From contig DBMI01000016.1 of the NCBI GenBank assembly GCA_002298165.1, forward strand, positions 4,364-68,363: DNA of 64,000 bases, in the 5' to 3' direction. This DNA is from Desulfarculales bacterium UBA702 (lineage in GTDB: Bacteria > Desulfobacterota > Syntrophobacteria > Syntrophobacterales > Syntrophobacteraceae). The position numbers and the translations under genes were made by a program. Positions 52,835-62,640 of the stretch are shown here, one piece after another. The number at the start of each line of letters is the position of its first letter. Position 1 is the stretch's first letter. The notes beneath the pieces were generated by a model. That model saw only the letters and a program-made list of their open reading frames with translations, was not told the DNA's origin and did not search any database.

Positions 52835-55423
52835 ATGGTAAACCGTACAAATTTACCCCGAAAACTCAAGGAACTTCGCGAAAATTTCGTGGTGGAGTGC
52901 CAAACCGGCGCACCGGGCCTGCTTGCTGCCCGAACCTATTCCTCGAATTTCCACGACGCCATTCAAAAAGCATTCAATGGAGATGCGGCTAAGTTAGGGG
53001 GCTGGGCCATTGTGGCTGTTGGCGGATTCGGACGTGGAGAGCTGAGCTTTTCATCCGACCTGGACATTCTCTTCCTCTACCAGAAAAGAATCCCTGCTTA
53101 TCTGCAGGAAATAATGCGCGAAATCGTCTATGGGCTTTGGGATGGCGGTTTCGAGGTTGGCAATACCACGGCTTCGGTTTCCCTGATAAAAAAAATGATT
53201 CATGAAGACTTTACAATACTCACAAACTATCTCGAATCCGGGTACATCGCTGGAGACAGGGAATTTTTCGATAATTGGAAAAAATCGCTGCTTGGATCTT
53301 TCGGTAACCAGAGTAGGCGCCGGTTTCTCAGTAACCTTGTAACATATCGCACCAGCAGGCTCCACCAGTACGGTGAGAGCCCCTACCTGCTCGAGCCTCA
53401 CGTAAAAGAGGGCGTTGGCGGTTTGCGGGACATGCACGCTGTTCGATGGGCCGGCATAGTGTATATGCAGGACCCTTCGTTCGATGTGATGGTAAAAGAG
53501 CAATGGCTGACCGAGACTGAAAGACTGTGGCTCGATCAGGCATACGATTTCTTATGGCGCGTCCGCCTGCAACTCCATCAATTGAGTGGAAGAAGACAGG
53601 ACAGGCTGCTGTTTCCAGAGCAGGAACAAATCGCCGACCGGCTTGAATGCAGGCCGGGGACTGAGGGATCCGGGGTAGAAGTCTTCATGCGCCTCTACTA
53701 CAGATACACCGCGCGAATCCGCCGGACAGCCGATTTTATCCTGGAACGGCTTGAAGACTCGCAGAAAAGGTTCCGGGGCTTGACCATGCGAAGGAGAATC
53801 CTGCCCGGTCCCTTTCTGCTCGAGGGAAAGCATCTGCACTTCATGGATCCGGAGTGGGTAAGAAAAGATCCGATGCTGCTGATGCGTTTTTTCTGGCAGG
53901 CCGTCCGCTCGGAGGCGCACTTCCACCACCAGGCCGGCAAAGTCATCCGTGAAAACCTGGACGGTTTCGGAGAGCGCGAAAGGAGAAATCCCGACGTCCT
54001 GAAGCAATTCTACGAGGTGCTGCTGGATCCGAAACAGAGTTTTAACGCCCTCAAGGTGATGCTCGAAACCAAATTCCTGCAGACGCTCATACCCGAATTT
54101 GCGATGATTCGCTACAGAGTGCAAAACGATGTCTACCATGTTTACACGGTTGACGAACACCTGTTGCGTACGGTGCGGGAACTCCATAATCTCGAGCAAT
54201 CGAACGGAAACGGCGAGGGTGTTTTTCCGGCGGGGGTTACAATTGGTCAGCGAAGCAGGCGTGTCCTTTATTTGGCTGCCCTTCTGCACGACATAGGCAA
54301 GGGAAAAGGCAAAAGCCACGCAGTCCAGGGCGCCATCATGACCAGGGAGATCGGGCCAAGAATGGGGCTTAATGCTGAAGAAACGGATCTTCTAACCTTC
54401 CTCATCGAACATCATCTATTGCTTGCCGAGACCGCGCTGAAGCGGGACCTGTCGGATGAAAAACCGGTCATGCAATGCGCAGTCGAGATAAAGGATCGTG
54501 AACGGCTCCTGCTGCTCTACCTGCTTACCGTTGCAGACAGCAAGGCAACGGGAACCGGGGCCTGGAATACCTGGAAGGCCTCTTTGCTGAGGGAATTGCT
54601 GACTAGAGTTGACCATCTGCTGCGTCGGGGGGATCTTAAAACCGAAGACCTTGAAAACAGGATGGCCGAAGCTGCTCGAAAAGTCCTGGCCCTTGTTCCC
54701 GGCGAGGAACAGGCTCTGATGGTCTCCGAGTGGATAAAGAAGCTCCCGTTTCGATACCTGCTTTCGCAGGAACCATGCGTAATGCTGCGCCATTACGAAA
54801 TGGAAAAGCTGCTTGCCAATTCCCCGCTTTGCATGAGTGCCGAGCCGGCTGAAGACGAAATGTGGCGAATAACGGTCGTAACGAGGGACAAACCAGGCCT
54901 TTTCGCACTCATAACCGGAGTTTTGTGGGCAAGGGGACTTAATATTCTCTCCGCCGACATCTACACGCGGGAGCCCGGCGTTGCGTGCGATATCATAATA
55001 ATCGAGAGAATTCCCGATCCGCTCAGAAAAAAAGAGCTGTGGGCTAAAATAGAGGGTGATCTAAAACGTTCGCTTGCCGACGAATCCTATCTCGATGAAA
55101 TACTCGAAACCAGGCGCAAGCCGTCCATCCTGCTGCAAAAGTCCATACCGCGAAAAGAGGATAGGATCCTGATAGATGAGGAAGGCTCCGACTTTTACAC
55201 AATCATCGAGGTGTATACATGGGACCGGCCAGGCGTTCTCCACACGATTACCAATACCCTCCACGAACTCGGCTTGACTATCGAGCTGGCTAAGATATCC
55301 ACTCCCGGTGCTCAGGTGGCCGACGTTTTCTACGTAACCGACCTCAATGGCGACAAGCTCGTTGATTATCGAACACACGAACGGATTAAGGCAAGGCTTC
55401 TTGAATGCCTCTCCTTATGTTGA
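52835..55423 (+). CDS. glnD: PII uridylyltransferase/uridylyl-removing enzyme
   Basis: GlnD adds and removes UMP on PII in response to glutamine. The protein (862 residues if it starts at ATG 52835, 874 if at TTG 52799) has the nucleotidyltransferase motif VGGFGRGELSFSSDLD (about residue 61), a GlnD-type middle domain, an HD domain with LLHDIGKGKGKSH near 485, and two C-terminal ACT domains (ITVVTRDKPGLFALI and IEVYTWDRPGVLHTI). All domains are complete. It is flanked by glnB and glnA. Confidence 0.95.
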   Translation: MVNRTNLPRKLKELRENFVVECQTGAPGLLAARTYSSNFHDAIQKAFNGDAAKLGGWAIVAVGGFGRGELSFSSDLDILFLYQKRIPAYLQEIMREIVYGLWDGGFEVGNTTASVSLIKKMIHEDFTILTNYLESGYIAGDREFFDNWKKSLLGSFGNQSRRRFLSNLVTYRTSRLHQYGESPYLLEPHVKEGVGGLRDMHAVRWAGIVYMQDPSFDVMVKEQWLTETERLWLDQAYDFLWRVRLQLHQLSGRRQDRLLFPEQEQIADRLECRPGTEGSGVEVFMRLYYRYTARIRRTADFILERLEDSQKRFRGLTMRRRILPGPFLLEGKHLHFMDPEWVRKDPMLLMRFFWQAVRSEAHFHHQAGKVIRENLDGFGERERRNPDVLKQFYEVLLDPKQSFNALKVMLETKFLQTLIPEFAMIRYRVQNDVYHVYTVDEHLLRTVRELHNLEQSNGNGEGVFPAGVTIGQRSRRVLYLAALLHDIGKGKGKSHAVQGAIMTREIGPRMGLNAEETDLLTFLIEHHLLLAETALKRDLSDEKPVMQCAVEIKDRERLLLLYLLTVADSKATGTGAWNTWKASLLRELLTRVDHLLRRGDLKTEDLENRMAEAARKVLALVPGEEQALMVSEWIKKLPFRYLLSQEPCVMLRHYEMEKLLANSPLCMSAEPAEDEMWRITVVTRDKPGLFALITGVLWARGLNILSADIYTREPGVACDIIIIERIPDPLRKKELWAKIEGDLKRSLADESYLDEILETRRKPSILLQKSIPRKEDRILIDEEGSDFYTIIEVYTWDRPGVLHTITNTLHELGLTIELAKISTPGAQVADVFYVTDLNGDKLVDYRTHERIKARLLECLSLC

Positions 55424-55702
55424 ACTTTCGGGCTGATTAATTATCGACCGGAAATGAATTGTACATTTTTGTTACAACGTTGCGCGCAATTCCTGGCATG
55501 AAATTTCTGTGGATTATCGAATAATTACATTTTAATCCGACTCGATCGTCCTTAGTTTTGGATTTTGGGCCGTTTTTCTGGAACAAAATTGTTCATGTTT
55601 GTCGCCGATTCTCAAACATCCACAGAAAAAATCGAACGACAAGCAACAGAAAATCGCCACATGAGCCGATGGAAGTTGCGTTAGATCGTAGAAGTTGTGG
55701 TT

Positions 55703-55718
55703 TTGGCAAGCAAATTGC
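55703..55718 (+). promoter_or_regulatory. Sigma-54 promoter of glnA
   Basis: TTGGCAAGCAAATTGC matches the -24/-12 consensus: the GG and GC pairs are 10 bp apart and the TTGGCA and TTGC boxes are exact. Transcription would start near 55730, about 57 nt before the glnA ATG. Such a promoter requires RpoN and an NtrC-type activator. The enhancer site is not located. Confidence 0.75.
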
Positions 55719-55733
55719 CTGTGGAGTATACAA

Positions 55734-55755
55734 CAGGCGTACTGCAGGCGTACTG
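55734..55755 (+). repeat. 11-bp tandem duplication in the glnA leader
   Basis: CAGGCGTACTG occurs twice in direct succession, downstream of the predicted sigma-54 start site and ahead of the ribosome binding site. It may be a simple duplication without function. Confidence 0.6.
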
Positions 55756-55786
55756 CCCTGATTTCGAAAACCCCAAGGAGGCTGAT

Positions 55787-57199
55787 ATGACCCCAAAAGA
55801 AGTACTGGCATTCGCAAAAGAAAACGGTGCCAAGATGGTTGATTTCAAATTCATGGACTTTGTCGGTACATGGCAGCATTTCACGAATCCGATTACCGAG
55901 CTTGGCGAAAGCGATTTCGAAGCCGGCTATGGTTTCGACGGTTCCAGTATTCGCGGATGGCAGCCGATCAATGCCAGTGACATGCTGATAATACCTGATC
56001 CAACAACGGCGCAGATGGATCCGTTCATGTCGGTTCCCACACTTACCATGATCTGCAACGTGGTGGACCCGGTGACCAAGGAAAAATATTCCCGGGATCC
56101 CAGGCACATAGCTCAGAAGGCAGAAGAGTACCTCAAGTTCACCGGAATCGGCGACATGACCTGGATAGGTCCTGAAGCCGAGTTTTTTATCTTCGACGAC
56201 ATCCGGTTCGACTCCTCTGTTAATTACTCCTATTACTATATCGATTCAGTTGAAGGACAGTGGAACACAGGGCGGGTTGAAGGCCCGAACCTCGGATATA
56301 AGCCCCGGTACAAAGAAGGCTATTTTCCGGTGGCCCCGACGGATTCGCAGCAGGACCTGCGTACCGAAATGGTGCTCATGATGCAAAAGGTTGGGCTGAC
56401 TATTGAATGCCAGCACCACGAAGTTGCCACGGCCGGTCAGGCGGAAATCGACATGAAGGCGGCCCCGCTGGTGAAAATGGCCGACAACCTTCAGTGGTTC
56501 AAATATGTTATTAAAAATGTAGCCCGCAACAACGGCAAGACGGTTACCTTTATGCCCAAGCCCCTTTTTGGTGACAACGGTTCGGGCATGCACACCCATA
56601 TAAGCATCTGGAAAGAGGGCAAGCCCCTGTTTGCGGGCGACAAGTATGCCGGCCTGAGCGAAATGGCACTCTGGGCGGCGGGTGGCATCCTTAAACATGC
56701 CGCGGCCCTTTGCGCTATCACCAACCCGACTACGAACTCCTACAAGAGGCTCGTGCCGGGATACGAAGCTCCGGTAAACCTCGCGTACTCGAGCCGTAAT
56801 CGCAGTGCCGGTATCCGCATCCCGATGTATTCCGCTTCCCCGAAACTGAAGCGCCTTGAGGTACGTTTCCCCGATCCGTCGTGCAACGGATACCTTGCTT
56901 TCAGCGCCCTTCTGATGGCCGCCCTCGACGGAATCGAGAACCGGATCGATCCGGGTCAGCCGCTCGATAAAGACATCTATTCGCTTAGCCCCGAGGAACT
57001 GGCAAAAGTGCCCTCTACTCCTGGATCGCTGGACGAGGCTCTTAACGCCCTCGAAAAAGATCATGAGTTCCTGCTCAAGGGCGACGTATTCACCCAGGAT
57101 GTTATCGACATGTGGATCGACTACAAGCGGGTTAACGAAGCGGATACAGTTAGGATGAGGCCTCATCCCCAGGAATTCAAACTCTACTTCGACATTTAA
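55787..57199 (+). CDS. glnA: Glutamine synthetase type I
   Basis: GlnA makes glutamine from glutamate and ammonia with ATP. I start it at ATG 55787, which has AAGGAGG upstream, giving 470 residues, the usual bacterial length. The signature [12 protein letters not shown], the [10 protein letters not shown] active-site region, [18 protein letters not shown] and Tyr398 in [10 protein letters not shown] (the adenylylation site in GSI-beta enzymes) are present. It is expressed from a predicted sigma-54 promoter and ends with a terminator at 57358. Confidence 0.97.
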   Translation: MTPKEVLAFAKENGAKMVDFKFMDFVGTWQHFTNPITELGESDFEAGYGFDGSSIRGWQPINASDMLIIPDPTTAQMDPFMSVPTLTMICNVVDPVTKEKYSRDPRHIAQKAEEYLKFTGIGDMTWIGPEAEFFIFDDIRFDSSVNYSYYYIDSVEGQWNTGRVEGPNLGYKPRYKEGYFPVAPTDSQQDLRTEMVLMMQKVGLTIECQHHEVATAGQAEIDMKAAPLVKMADNLQWFKYVIKNVARNNGKTVTFMPKPLFGDNGSGMHTHISIWKEGKPLFAGDKYAGLSEMALWAAGGILKHAAALCAITNPTTNSYKRLVPGYEAPVNLAYSSRNRSAGIRIPMYSASPKLKRLEVRFPDPSCNGYLAFSALLMAALDGIENRIDPGQPLDKDIYSLSPEELAKVPSTPGSLDEALNALEKDHEFLLKGDVFTQDVIDMWIDYKRVNEADTVRMRPHPQEFKLYFDI

Positions 57200-57254
57200 C
57201 CAACTTGGGCTGACCAGGTCCGAAATCACCACGGCCCAGGATATTGGAACTGTA

Positions 57255-57280
57255 GGTGGGCACGGTCTTTTGTGCCCACC
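57255..57280. repeat. Perfect palindrome downstream of glnA
   Basis: GGTGGGCAC and GTGCCCACC form a 9-bp perfect stem around an 8-nt loop. There is no T tract, so it is not a classical terminator. It could be a dispersed repetitive palindrome or an mRNA-stabilising hairpin. Confidence 0.6.
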
Positions 57281-57357
57281 GCTTAATCAGCCGGTAAGCC
57301 ATTACCCCCGACCGGCTGGTTCCGCGGTCTGGTAAAGTTTGAGATTGCAGCGCTTAT

Positions 57358-57392
57358 CCCCGGAAGAGGAAAGGTCCTTTTCCGGGGTTTTT
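57358..57392 (+). terminator. Rho-independent terminator of glnA
   Basis: The stem CCCCGGAA-AGGA/TCCT-TTCCGGGG with a short loop is followed by TTTTTATTTT. It is the likely end of the glnA transcript. The remainder of 57200-57579 shows no gene. Confidence 0.85.
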
Positions 57393-57579
57393 ATTTTAAA
57401 GAAACTAAAGAAGATTGTCCTTATTTTCACTAATTAAAACAACAAGATCATCAGCTCATGCACTTCCTTTGTTGTTGATTTTGCGCAATGGATTTGACAA
57501 ACTGCCGGTGCCGTTCAAGGCAATGTTTACTTCGTTTTTAGCCCCGCCTTCTCTTTAACCCCCTTATAAGGAGGCTTTG

Positions 57580-58332
57580 ATGTCCGGCCAAAATATGCCC
57601 AAGTCAATCGAGGACCTGCCGGCGGAAGAACTGGTGCGGTGGGTAATGGAAGGGTTCAGAAGAACGCTCATTCATTACGGCTTCTGGTTTCGCGAGGTTC
57701 AAAACCGTGTAGGCTTCGATCAGGCGGTCAGGATCGAGGCACAAGCCGGGGATCAGGCTCTCGGGATCATTCTGAAAAGGCTCTCCACAATTCTAGGGTT
57801 CTCTCTTGAGGGCGGCGTGCCGAAGCGTCTAAGGGAAATGAACAAGGATGAATTACTGGGGCTGATCGAGGCAACCTCTATCAACTGGATTGCAAATGAC
57901 GGCGTATGGTTTCAGGCGGTCGAAGGTCCGTTCGGGATGGCCGATGCAAAACATTGCAACGATATTTGCTGGTCAAGCTTTTCGCCCTATGAGGCGCTCA
58001 GGATTAAGAATCTGCTTGGAATGGACGAATCTCCCGGCCTCGAAGGCCTTAAGACGGCCCTTGGCTTTCGGATGTATACACGCATCAATAAGCAGTCCAT
58101 ACACGAATTAGAGGACGGCTCTTTTATATTCAGAATGGACGAATGCCGGGTACAGTCTGCAAGAAAAAGGCGCGGCTTAGCGGATTATCCGTGCAAATCC
58201 GCCGGAATGATTGAGTATCCGATGTTCGCCTCGACCATTGATTCCCGCATAACTACCGAATGCGTCGGTTGCCCCCCCGATAACCACCCCGATGAGTGGT
58301 ACTGCGCCTGGAAGTTTACGCTTGCCAAGTAA
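57580..58332 (+). CDS. Conserved cytoplasmic protein with C-terminal cysteines (DUF6125-like)
   Basis: The 250-residue protein starts at ATG 57580 after AAGGAGGC. The N-terminal half is helical with LPAEELVRWVMEGF. The C-terminal part has six spread cysteines, including YPCKSAG, ECVGCPPDN and YCAWKF, which could bind a metal or Fe-S cluster. It resembles proteins of the DUF6125 group found in anaerobes, but I cannot assign a reaction. It is followed by a cupin and a methyltransferase gene. Confidence 0.65.
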   Translation: MSGQNMPKSIEDLPAEELVRWVMEGFRRTLIHYGFWFREVQNRVGFDQAVRIEAQAGDQALGIILKRLSTILGFSLEGGVPKRLREMNKDELLGLIEATSINWIANDGVWFQAVEGPFGMADAKHCNDICWSSFSPYEALRIKNLLGMDESPGLEGLKTALGFRMYTRINKQSIHELEDGSFIFRMDECRVQSARKRRGLADYPCKSAGMIEYPMFASTIDSRITTECVGCPPDNHPDEWYCAWKFTLAK

Positions 58333-58418
58333 GAGCAGGTATTGCGCTAATTGCCAGTCTGGCAGGTCAACCCTGCCCGATTGGCCTATGCGGCTTCCAT
58401 TAAATGGGCAGGTCCACA

Positions 58419-58742
58419 ATGAAGACGGGAAACATCTTCTCGCAAATCCCAGAAAATCTCATGGATGAATTCACTGAAACACTTATCGATTCGCCCGGAT
58501 CGATGAGGATAGAAAGGATTGTATCGGTCGGTCATGCCTCTCCCGAGAACTTCTGGTACGATCAGGAGGAAGACGAATGGGTGATGCTCCTTACCGGCAG
58601 TGCTTCATTGCGCTTTGATGGGCAAATTGAACCCGTAGTTTTACATTCCGGTGACTGGGTCGTTATTCCGGCTCATGTGAGGCATCGTGTGGAATGGACT
58701 GATCCTGAACTAAAGACAGTCTGGATCGCGGTTTTTTATTGA
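58419..58742 (+). CDS. Single-domain cupin protein
   Basis: The 107-residue protein has the conserved cupin barrel: DQEEDEWVMLLTGSASLRFDG as motif 1 and LHSGDWVVIPAHVRHRVEWT as motif 2. Acidic residues and the two His positions of motif 2 suggest metal binding, though the first motif has no His pair. I start at ATG 58419, with GGCAGG upstream; an ATG five codons earlier is possible. The substrate is unknown. Confidence 0.85.
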   Translation: MKTGNIFSQIPENLMDEFTETLIDSPGSMRIERIVSVGHASPENFWYDQEEDEWVMLLTGSASLRFDGQIEPVVLHSGDWVVIPAHVRHRVEWTDPELKTVWIAVFY

Positions 58743-58818
58743 GGTGATATAATGAGGCCTGTTCGCTCCTTCTGAACTGAATCGATAAATCTCCCCGGTT
58801 TCTGCGAAGTGGAGGACG

Positions 58819-59511
58819 ATGGCTGCAGCACCAAAATTAGCGTTAATCAACATAGTGGCGTCGCTTGTCTATCTTGGGCTGGCGATTGCGGGTTCCGGCG
58901 GATTTGCCGCCTTCTTCTCCGTCAAGGCATTGTTAGTTCTTGCAATCACTTTTCTCGTGTTGTCAGGCCTGGGTCTCTTTAGCTCCGGCAATCTGAGCCC
59001 TGGTGAACGTGAGGACCGCTCAAACCGATGGGTCCTGGCAGTCTTCATGCTACTGGGGTTGCTGGCCGCCTATCTGCCGTCCTACACGGACCGGAAAGAA
59101 TTCTGGACAATCGATGGGGATGCGGTTCGCTGGTTGGGGGTGGCCCTGTTTGCTGCAGGTGGTGCGCTGCGGATCTGGCCGGTCTTCGTACTCGGCCGGC
59201 GGTTCAGCGGGTTGGTGGCCATCCAGCCCGGTCATACCCTGGTGACGAATGGTGTCTATGGTGTCATCCGCCACCCCAGCTACTTGGGGTTGCTCGTAAA
59301 CTCGCTCGGATGGGGTCTTGCTTTTCGCTCGGTAGTCGGCGTGCTGCTCACGGCCCTCATGATTCCGGTGCTTTTCGCGCGCATTCGCGCGGAAGAGGCA
59401 CTTTTGCGTGATTTTTTCGGTGCCGAATACGAGGCCTACTGCGCGCGCACTCCTCGGCTGATCCCGTCGTTTAAGCGGTGGCGCAAGCGGCCAAAGCGCA
59501 TTAATCCCTAA
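58819..59511 (+). CDS. Isoprenylcysteine methyltransferase-like membrane protein (ICMT/PEMT family)
   Basis: The 230-residue protein has five or six membrane helices and the C-terminal methyltransferase signature NGVYGVIRHPSYLG followed by EEALLRDFFGAEYEAYCART. Bacterial members methylate small molecules or lipids with S-adenosylmethionine; isoprenylated proteins are not expected here. A GTGGAGGACG leader precedes the ATG. The last 4 nt overlap the end of the convergent dnaE2 gene. Confidence 0.85.
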   Translation: MAAAPKLALINIVASLVYLGLAIAGSGGFAAFFSVKALLVLAITFLVLSGLGLFSSGNLSPGEREDRSNRWVLAVFMLLGLLAAYLPSYTDRKEFWTIDGDAVRWLGVALFAAGGALRIWPVFVLGRRFSGLVAIQPGHTLVTNGVYGVIRHPSYLGLLVNSLGWGLAFRSVVGVLLTALMIPVLFARIRAEEALLRDFFGAEYEAYCARTPRLIPSFKRWRKRPKRINP

Positions 59512-62500
59512 TGAACCCTCTCCGGTACCCGGTAAGCATAATCCACATTAAGGCTGACAACGCCAAACTCGCTTTCCACGCGGCCCTGCAGCAGGTAGGC
59601 ATGTGCCATGTCGAGGTCCTGGCAGAAGCGGCTGAATGATTTAGGGAAAAAGATCGCCTCGAAAATTTCTGTCTCGTCTTCAAAGGTGAAAAATTCCATT
59701 TCATCACCCTTCCTCGTATAAACCTCCTTGCGACTGATCGGCCATGCCTTTACACATATTTTTCGGCCGACGTTTTTATGAAAATCGCACGCTGAAACCA
59801 GGGGACGGCGGATGGAGCGAAAAAAAGGATCCGCAAGCTGAAGGGGGTGGACCGAGAGGATGAAGCCGAGTGTTTCCCATTCGTGATGCCATTTTTCACG
59901 ATCTGCAAAATCCGGCAGGGCAGGGACCTTGATGGGGGTCGCGCGCGGCGTGAATGCTGTTTGCTGGATTTTTGAGGCCTTGGATGCTCCATTGTTGGAT
60001 CCGGAAAATTTGTTGAGCCAGGATTGGATATGCCAGAGAAGCCGGGGACGATTCAGGCTACCGGATAGGGAATCCAGGGACCCGCTCCGGGCGAGCACCG
60101 CGGCATCGGGCGGATGAATCGAAACGCGCCGCAGGAAATCCTCGATTGAAACGAAAGGACCGCCTCTGCCGCGTTCATTCAAAACTGCTTCGACGGTATC
60201 TCGCCTTATCGAGTGGAGCTGCTGAAGGCCGACTCGGACCGATTTTTCCTTTCCAGTCCATGCCATGCCGCTCAGGTTTATATCCGGCCCTTCGACACTA
60301 AGCCCCATGCGGCGGGCTTCGGATACGTAGGCAAAAGTGCTGTAATAGCCCCCACCATTGGATATGACTGCCGCCATGAATTCAGCCGGATGGTGTTTTT
60401 TGAGATAGGCCGACTTGAGGCTCACCAGTGTATAGGAAGCTGAATGGGGCTTGCAGAAGGAATAGCCAGAAAAGGAAATAAACATTTCCCAGACTTTATT
60501 TATAACTTCCGAGGGAATCCCGTTACCGATACATCCTTTTGCAAAGCGCTCCCGATAGCTCGATAGCTGCTCGCGGCTTTTCTTGCCTATAATTTTTCGC
60601 AAAGCGTCCGCTTCGCCCCATGTAAACCCGGCCATGATCATCGCCACCTGGACCACGTCCTCCTGGTAGACCAGTATGCCGTAGTTTTCGTCGAGAATAT
60701 CTTTTATGCTCGGGTGCAGAGGTTCGTAAGGCTCCCCGTGAATGCGCCGGATGTATTCCTGGATGTATCGGTTCGCCGCGGGGCGGATAATCGATGAATG
60801 TATTACAAGGTGCTCGAAATCGCCCTTCTGTGATTTCTCGAGAAGAAGGCGCATCGAAGGGGATTCGAGATAGAATACTCCGATTGTTTTCCCGCGCTTT
60901 ATCAAGTCGATGGTGGGCTGGTCGTCGGCCGGATTCAGGTTGGGATAATCCAGGCTTTGTCCGGTGTTCTCGCGAATGGCTGACAGTGCATCGCGGATTA
61001 CCGCCAGGGTACGGTTTCCGAGAAGGTCAATTTTGACGAGTCCCGCTTTTTCCGCCTGGTCCTTTTCCCATTGTATGATGGGAACCCCTTTGGCACTTAT
61101 CTGGACCGGAACATACCGGCGCATACGGTCTGGAACAAGCACAATGCCGCCGCAATGGGTGCCGATATTTCGTGGCATGGATTCGAGGCGCGATGCCAGG
61201 TCGATGATTTCGGGCCAGGGCGGATCGAGTTGGAAATTGCGAAATTTGGGGTAGGTTTTTACGTGCTCCCACAGGTTATCCGGACTGGCCCAGTAATTCA
61301 TACGACGGGTCACTTCCTTTATTTCCGCCGGCGGAATGCCGAAGACTTTCGCCACCTCTCGAACCGAAGCCCTCGCCCCGAATCCCACGTGATTGCTGAC
61401 AAGCGCCACCCTTTCATCGCCGTAAGAAGCCCGGATTTCAGCAAACAGCCCATCGCGCTCGTCCCAGGGAAAATCGACGTCAATATCGGGGAGGTCCTTT
61501 CGCTCTGGGTTAAGGAAACGGCCGAAAAGTAGCTTGTGCCGAATTGGGTCCACGTGGGTTATGCCAAGAAGATAGCTGACCAGGCTTGCCGCTCCACTCC
61601 CCCTGCCGCAGTGGATCGGCCGCCGGTGAACTATATCCGCGACCACCAGGAAATAATCGACGAACCCCTTGGACGCGATGAGGTCCAGCTCTTCTTTAAG
61701 GCGTTGCTCGATGGCATTGCAGGTTTTACCGTAGCGCCACGATATTCCATCGCGGCACTTGCAAAGAAGCAGCCTGAAATGATCTTCTTCCTTGTCGCGG
61801 TAATAGGGAAAAACGGTCCGAAAATTATCCCAGGATGTTTGGCAGGATTCTGCGATCCTCGATGCATTGGCAAGTGCTTCCTGGCAGTTAGGGAAATGGG
61901 CGGCCATCTCCCGTGCCGATTTCAACCACCTGCCGGGTGGTACCGCATCTTCGTCTGAAAGGGTGCCCAGTGTCTTGTTGAGTCCTATCGCGCGCACCAG
62001 GCTGTAAAACGGATAATCCTCCTCACGGGCGAAATGGACCGAGTTTGAGGCAACAGGTTGGACACCAATGGTTTTTGCGGCCTCGATCATCTGGCGGTCT
62101 TTTGGACCGGGAACGATTTCAAGATAGCATTCGAACCGATCTTTAAGGTCTTTTACCAGTTCAGGGTTTTCGCTTATGAGTACAATCTCGCCGCTTTTTT
62201 CAGGAAGGCTCGCGGCAATGGAAAAATCTTTTTCCGTGTGTTGGCTGGTGATCAGATCGCACAGGATTTCATAGCCGAGTACCGTCTTTGCCAGAATTAC
62301 CGCGGATGCCTCTTTTCCCTCCACCGATGCGCCGACAATGGGTTTGATGCCGGTTTCCCGAGCGACATCCAAAAAATTCATCAACCCGTAGAGACCGTTT
62401 GTATCAGTGATGGCAAGCCGGGTATATCCCGCTTTTTTTGCTTCGCGGCAAAGGACCGAAGGCGAGCTTGCACCCCGCATCATCGAGTAGGATGAATGAA

Positions 62501-62534
62501 CATGAAGGTGGACGAAATCCGATACCTGTTGCAT
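59508..62534 (-). CDS. dnaE2: Error-prone DNA polymerase III alpha subunit DnaE2/ImuC
   Basis: The 1008-residue enzyme is the mutasome polymerase that works with ImuB. An N-terminal PHP domain (HLHVHSSYS) is present, the polymerase core has GRGSGAASLVSYLLG and the catalytic aspartates in LPDIDVDFPWDER, and FCKPHSASY and the C-terminal OB/HhH regions follow. DnaE2 proteins lack the C-terminal region that binds tau, which fits the length. I start at ATG 62534, where similarity begins; a 9-codon extension is possible. It lies behind imuB with a 90-bp gap that contains heptamer repeats. Confidence 0.92.
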   Translation of the reverse strand: MQQVSDFVHLHVHSSYSMMRGASSPSVLCREAKKAGYTRLAITDTNGLYGLMNFLDVARETGIKPIVGASVEGKEASAVILAKTVLGYEILCDLITSQHTEKDFSIAASLPEKSGEIVLISENPELVKDLKDRFECYLEIVPGPKDRQMIEAAKTIGVQPVASNSVHFAREEDYPFYSLVRAIGLNKTLGTLSDEDAVPPGRWLKSAREMAAHFPNCQEALANASRIAESCQTSWDNFRTVFPYYRDKEEDHFRLLLCKCRDGISWRYGKTCNAIEQRLKEELDLIASKGFVDYFLVVADIVHRRPIHCGRGSGAASLVSYLLGITHVDPIRHKLLFGRFLNPERKDLPDIDVDFPWDERDGLFAEIRASYGDERVALVSNHVGFGARASVREVAKVFGIPPAEIKEVTRRMNYWASPDNLWEHVKTYPKFRNFQLDPPWPEIIDLASRLESMPRNIGTHCGGIVLVPDRMRRYVPVQISAKGVPIIQWEKDQAEKAGLVKIDLLGNRTLAVIRDALSAIRENTGQSLDYPNLNPADDQPTIDLIKRGKTIGVFYLESPSMRLLLEKSQKGDFEHLVIHSSIIRPAANRYIQEYIRRIHGEPYEPLHPSIKDILDENYGILVYQEDVVQVAMIMAGFTWGEADALRKIIGKKSREQLSSYRERFAKGCIGNGIPSEVINKVWEMFISFSGYSFCKPHSASYTLVSLKSAYLKKHHPAEFMAAVISNGGGYYSTFAYVSEARRMGLSVEGPDINLSGMAWTGKEKSVRVGLQQLHSIRRDTVEAVLNERGRGGPFVSIEDFLRRVSIHPPDAAVLARSGSLDSLSGSLNRPRLLWHIQSWLNKFSGSNNGASKASKIQQTAFTPRATPIKVPALPDFADREKWHHEWETLGFILSVHPLQLADPFFRSIRRPLVSACDFHKNVGRKICVKAWPISRKEVYTRKGDEMEFFTFEDETEIFEAIFFPKSFSRFCQDLDMAHAYLLQGRVESEFGVVSLNVDYAYRVPERVH

Positions 62535-62547
62535 GTGCCTGTTGCCG

Positions 62548-62600
62548 GTTGCATGTTGCATGTTGCATGTTGCGGGTTGCGGGTTGCGGGTTGCGGGTTA
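62548..62600. repeat. Heptanucleotide tandem array between imuB and dnaE2
   Basis: Three copies of GTTGCAT are followed by four copies of GTTGCGG and a final GTTA (plus strand). The array sits 13 bp upstream of the dnaE2 start codon. Seven-base units change reading frame or spacing when copy number changes. Confidence 0.85.
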
Positions 62601-62615
62601 TAAAACTCCGTCCTC

Positions 62616-62640
62616 CGTCACCCGTCACCCGTCACCCGTC
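62616..62640. repeat. Heptanucleotide tandem array at the end of imuB
   Basis: CGTCACC is repeated three times and continues as CGTC. The array covers the last few codons and the stop codon of imuB on the minus strand, so the GDG tail and TGA are made of repeat units. Confidence 0.8.

Noticed and set aside
62404..62628. A 74-codon minus-strand frame across the heptamer array
   Set aside because: It is out of frame with dnaE2 and its residues come mostly from the repeat units.
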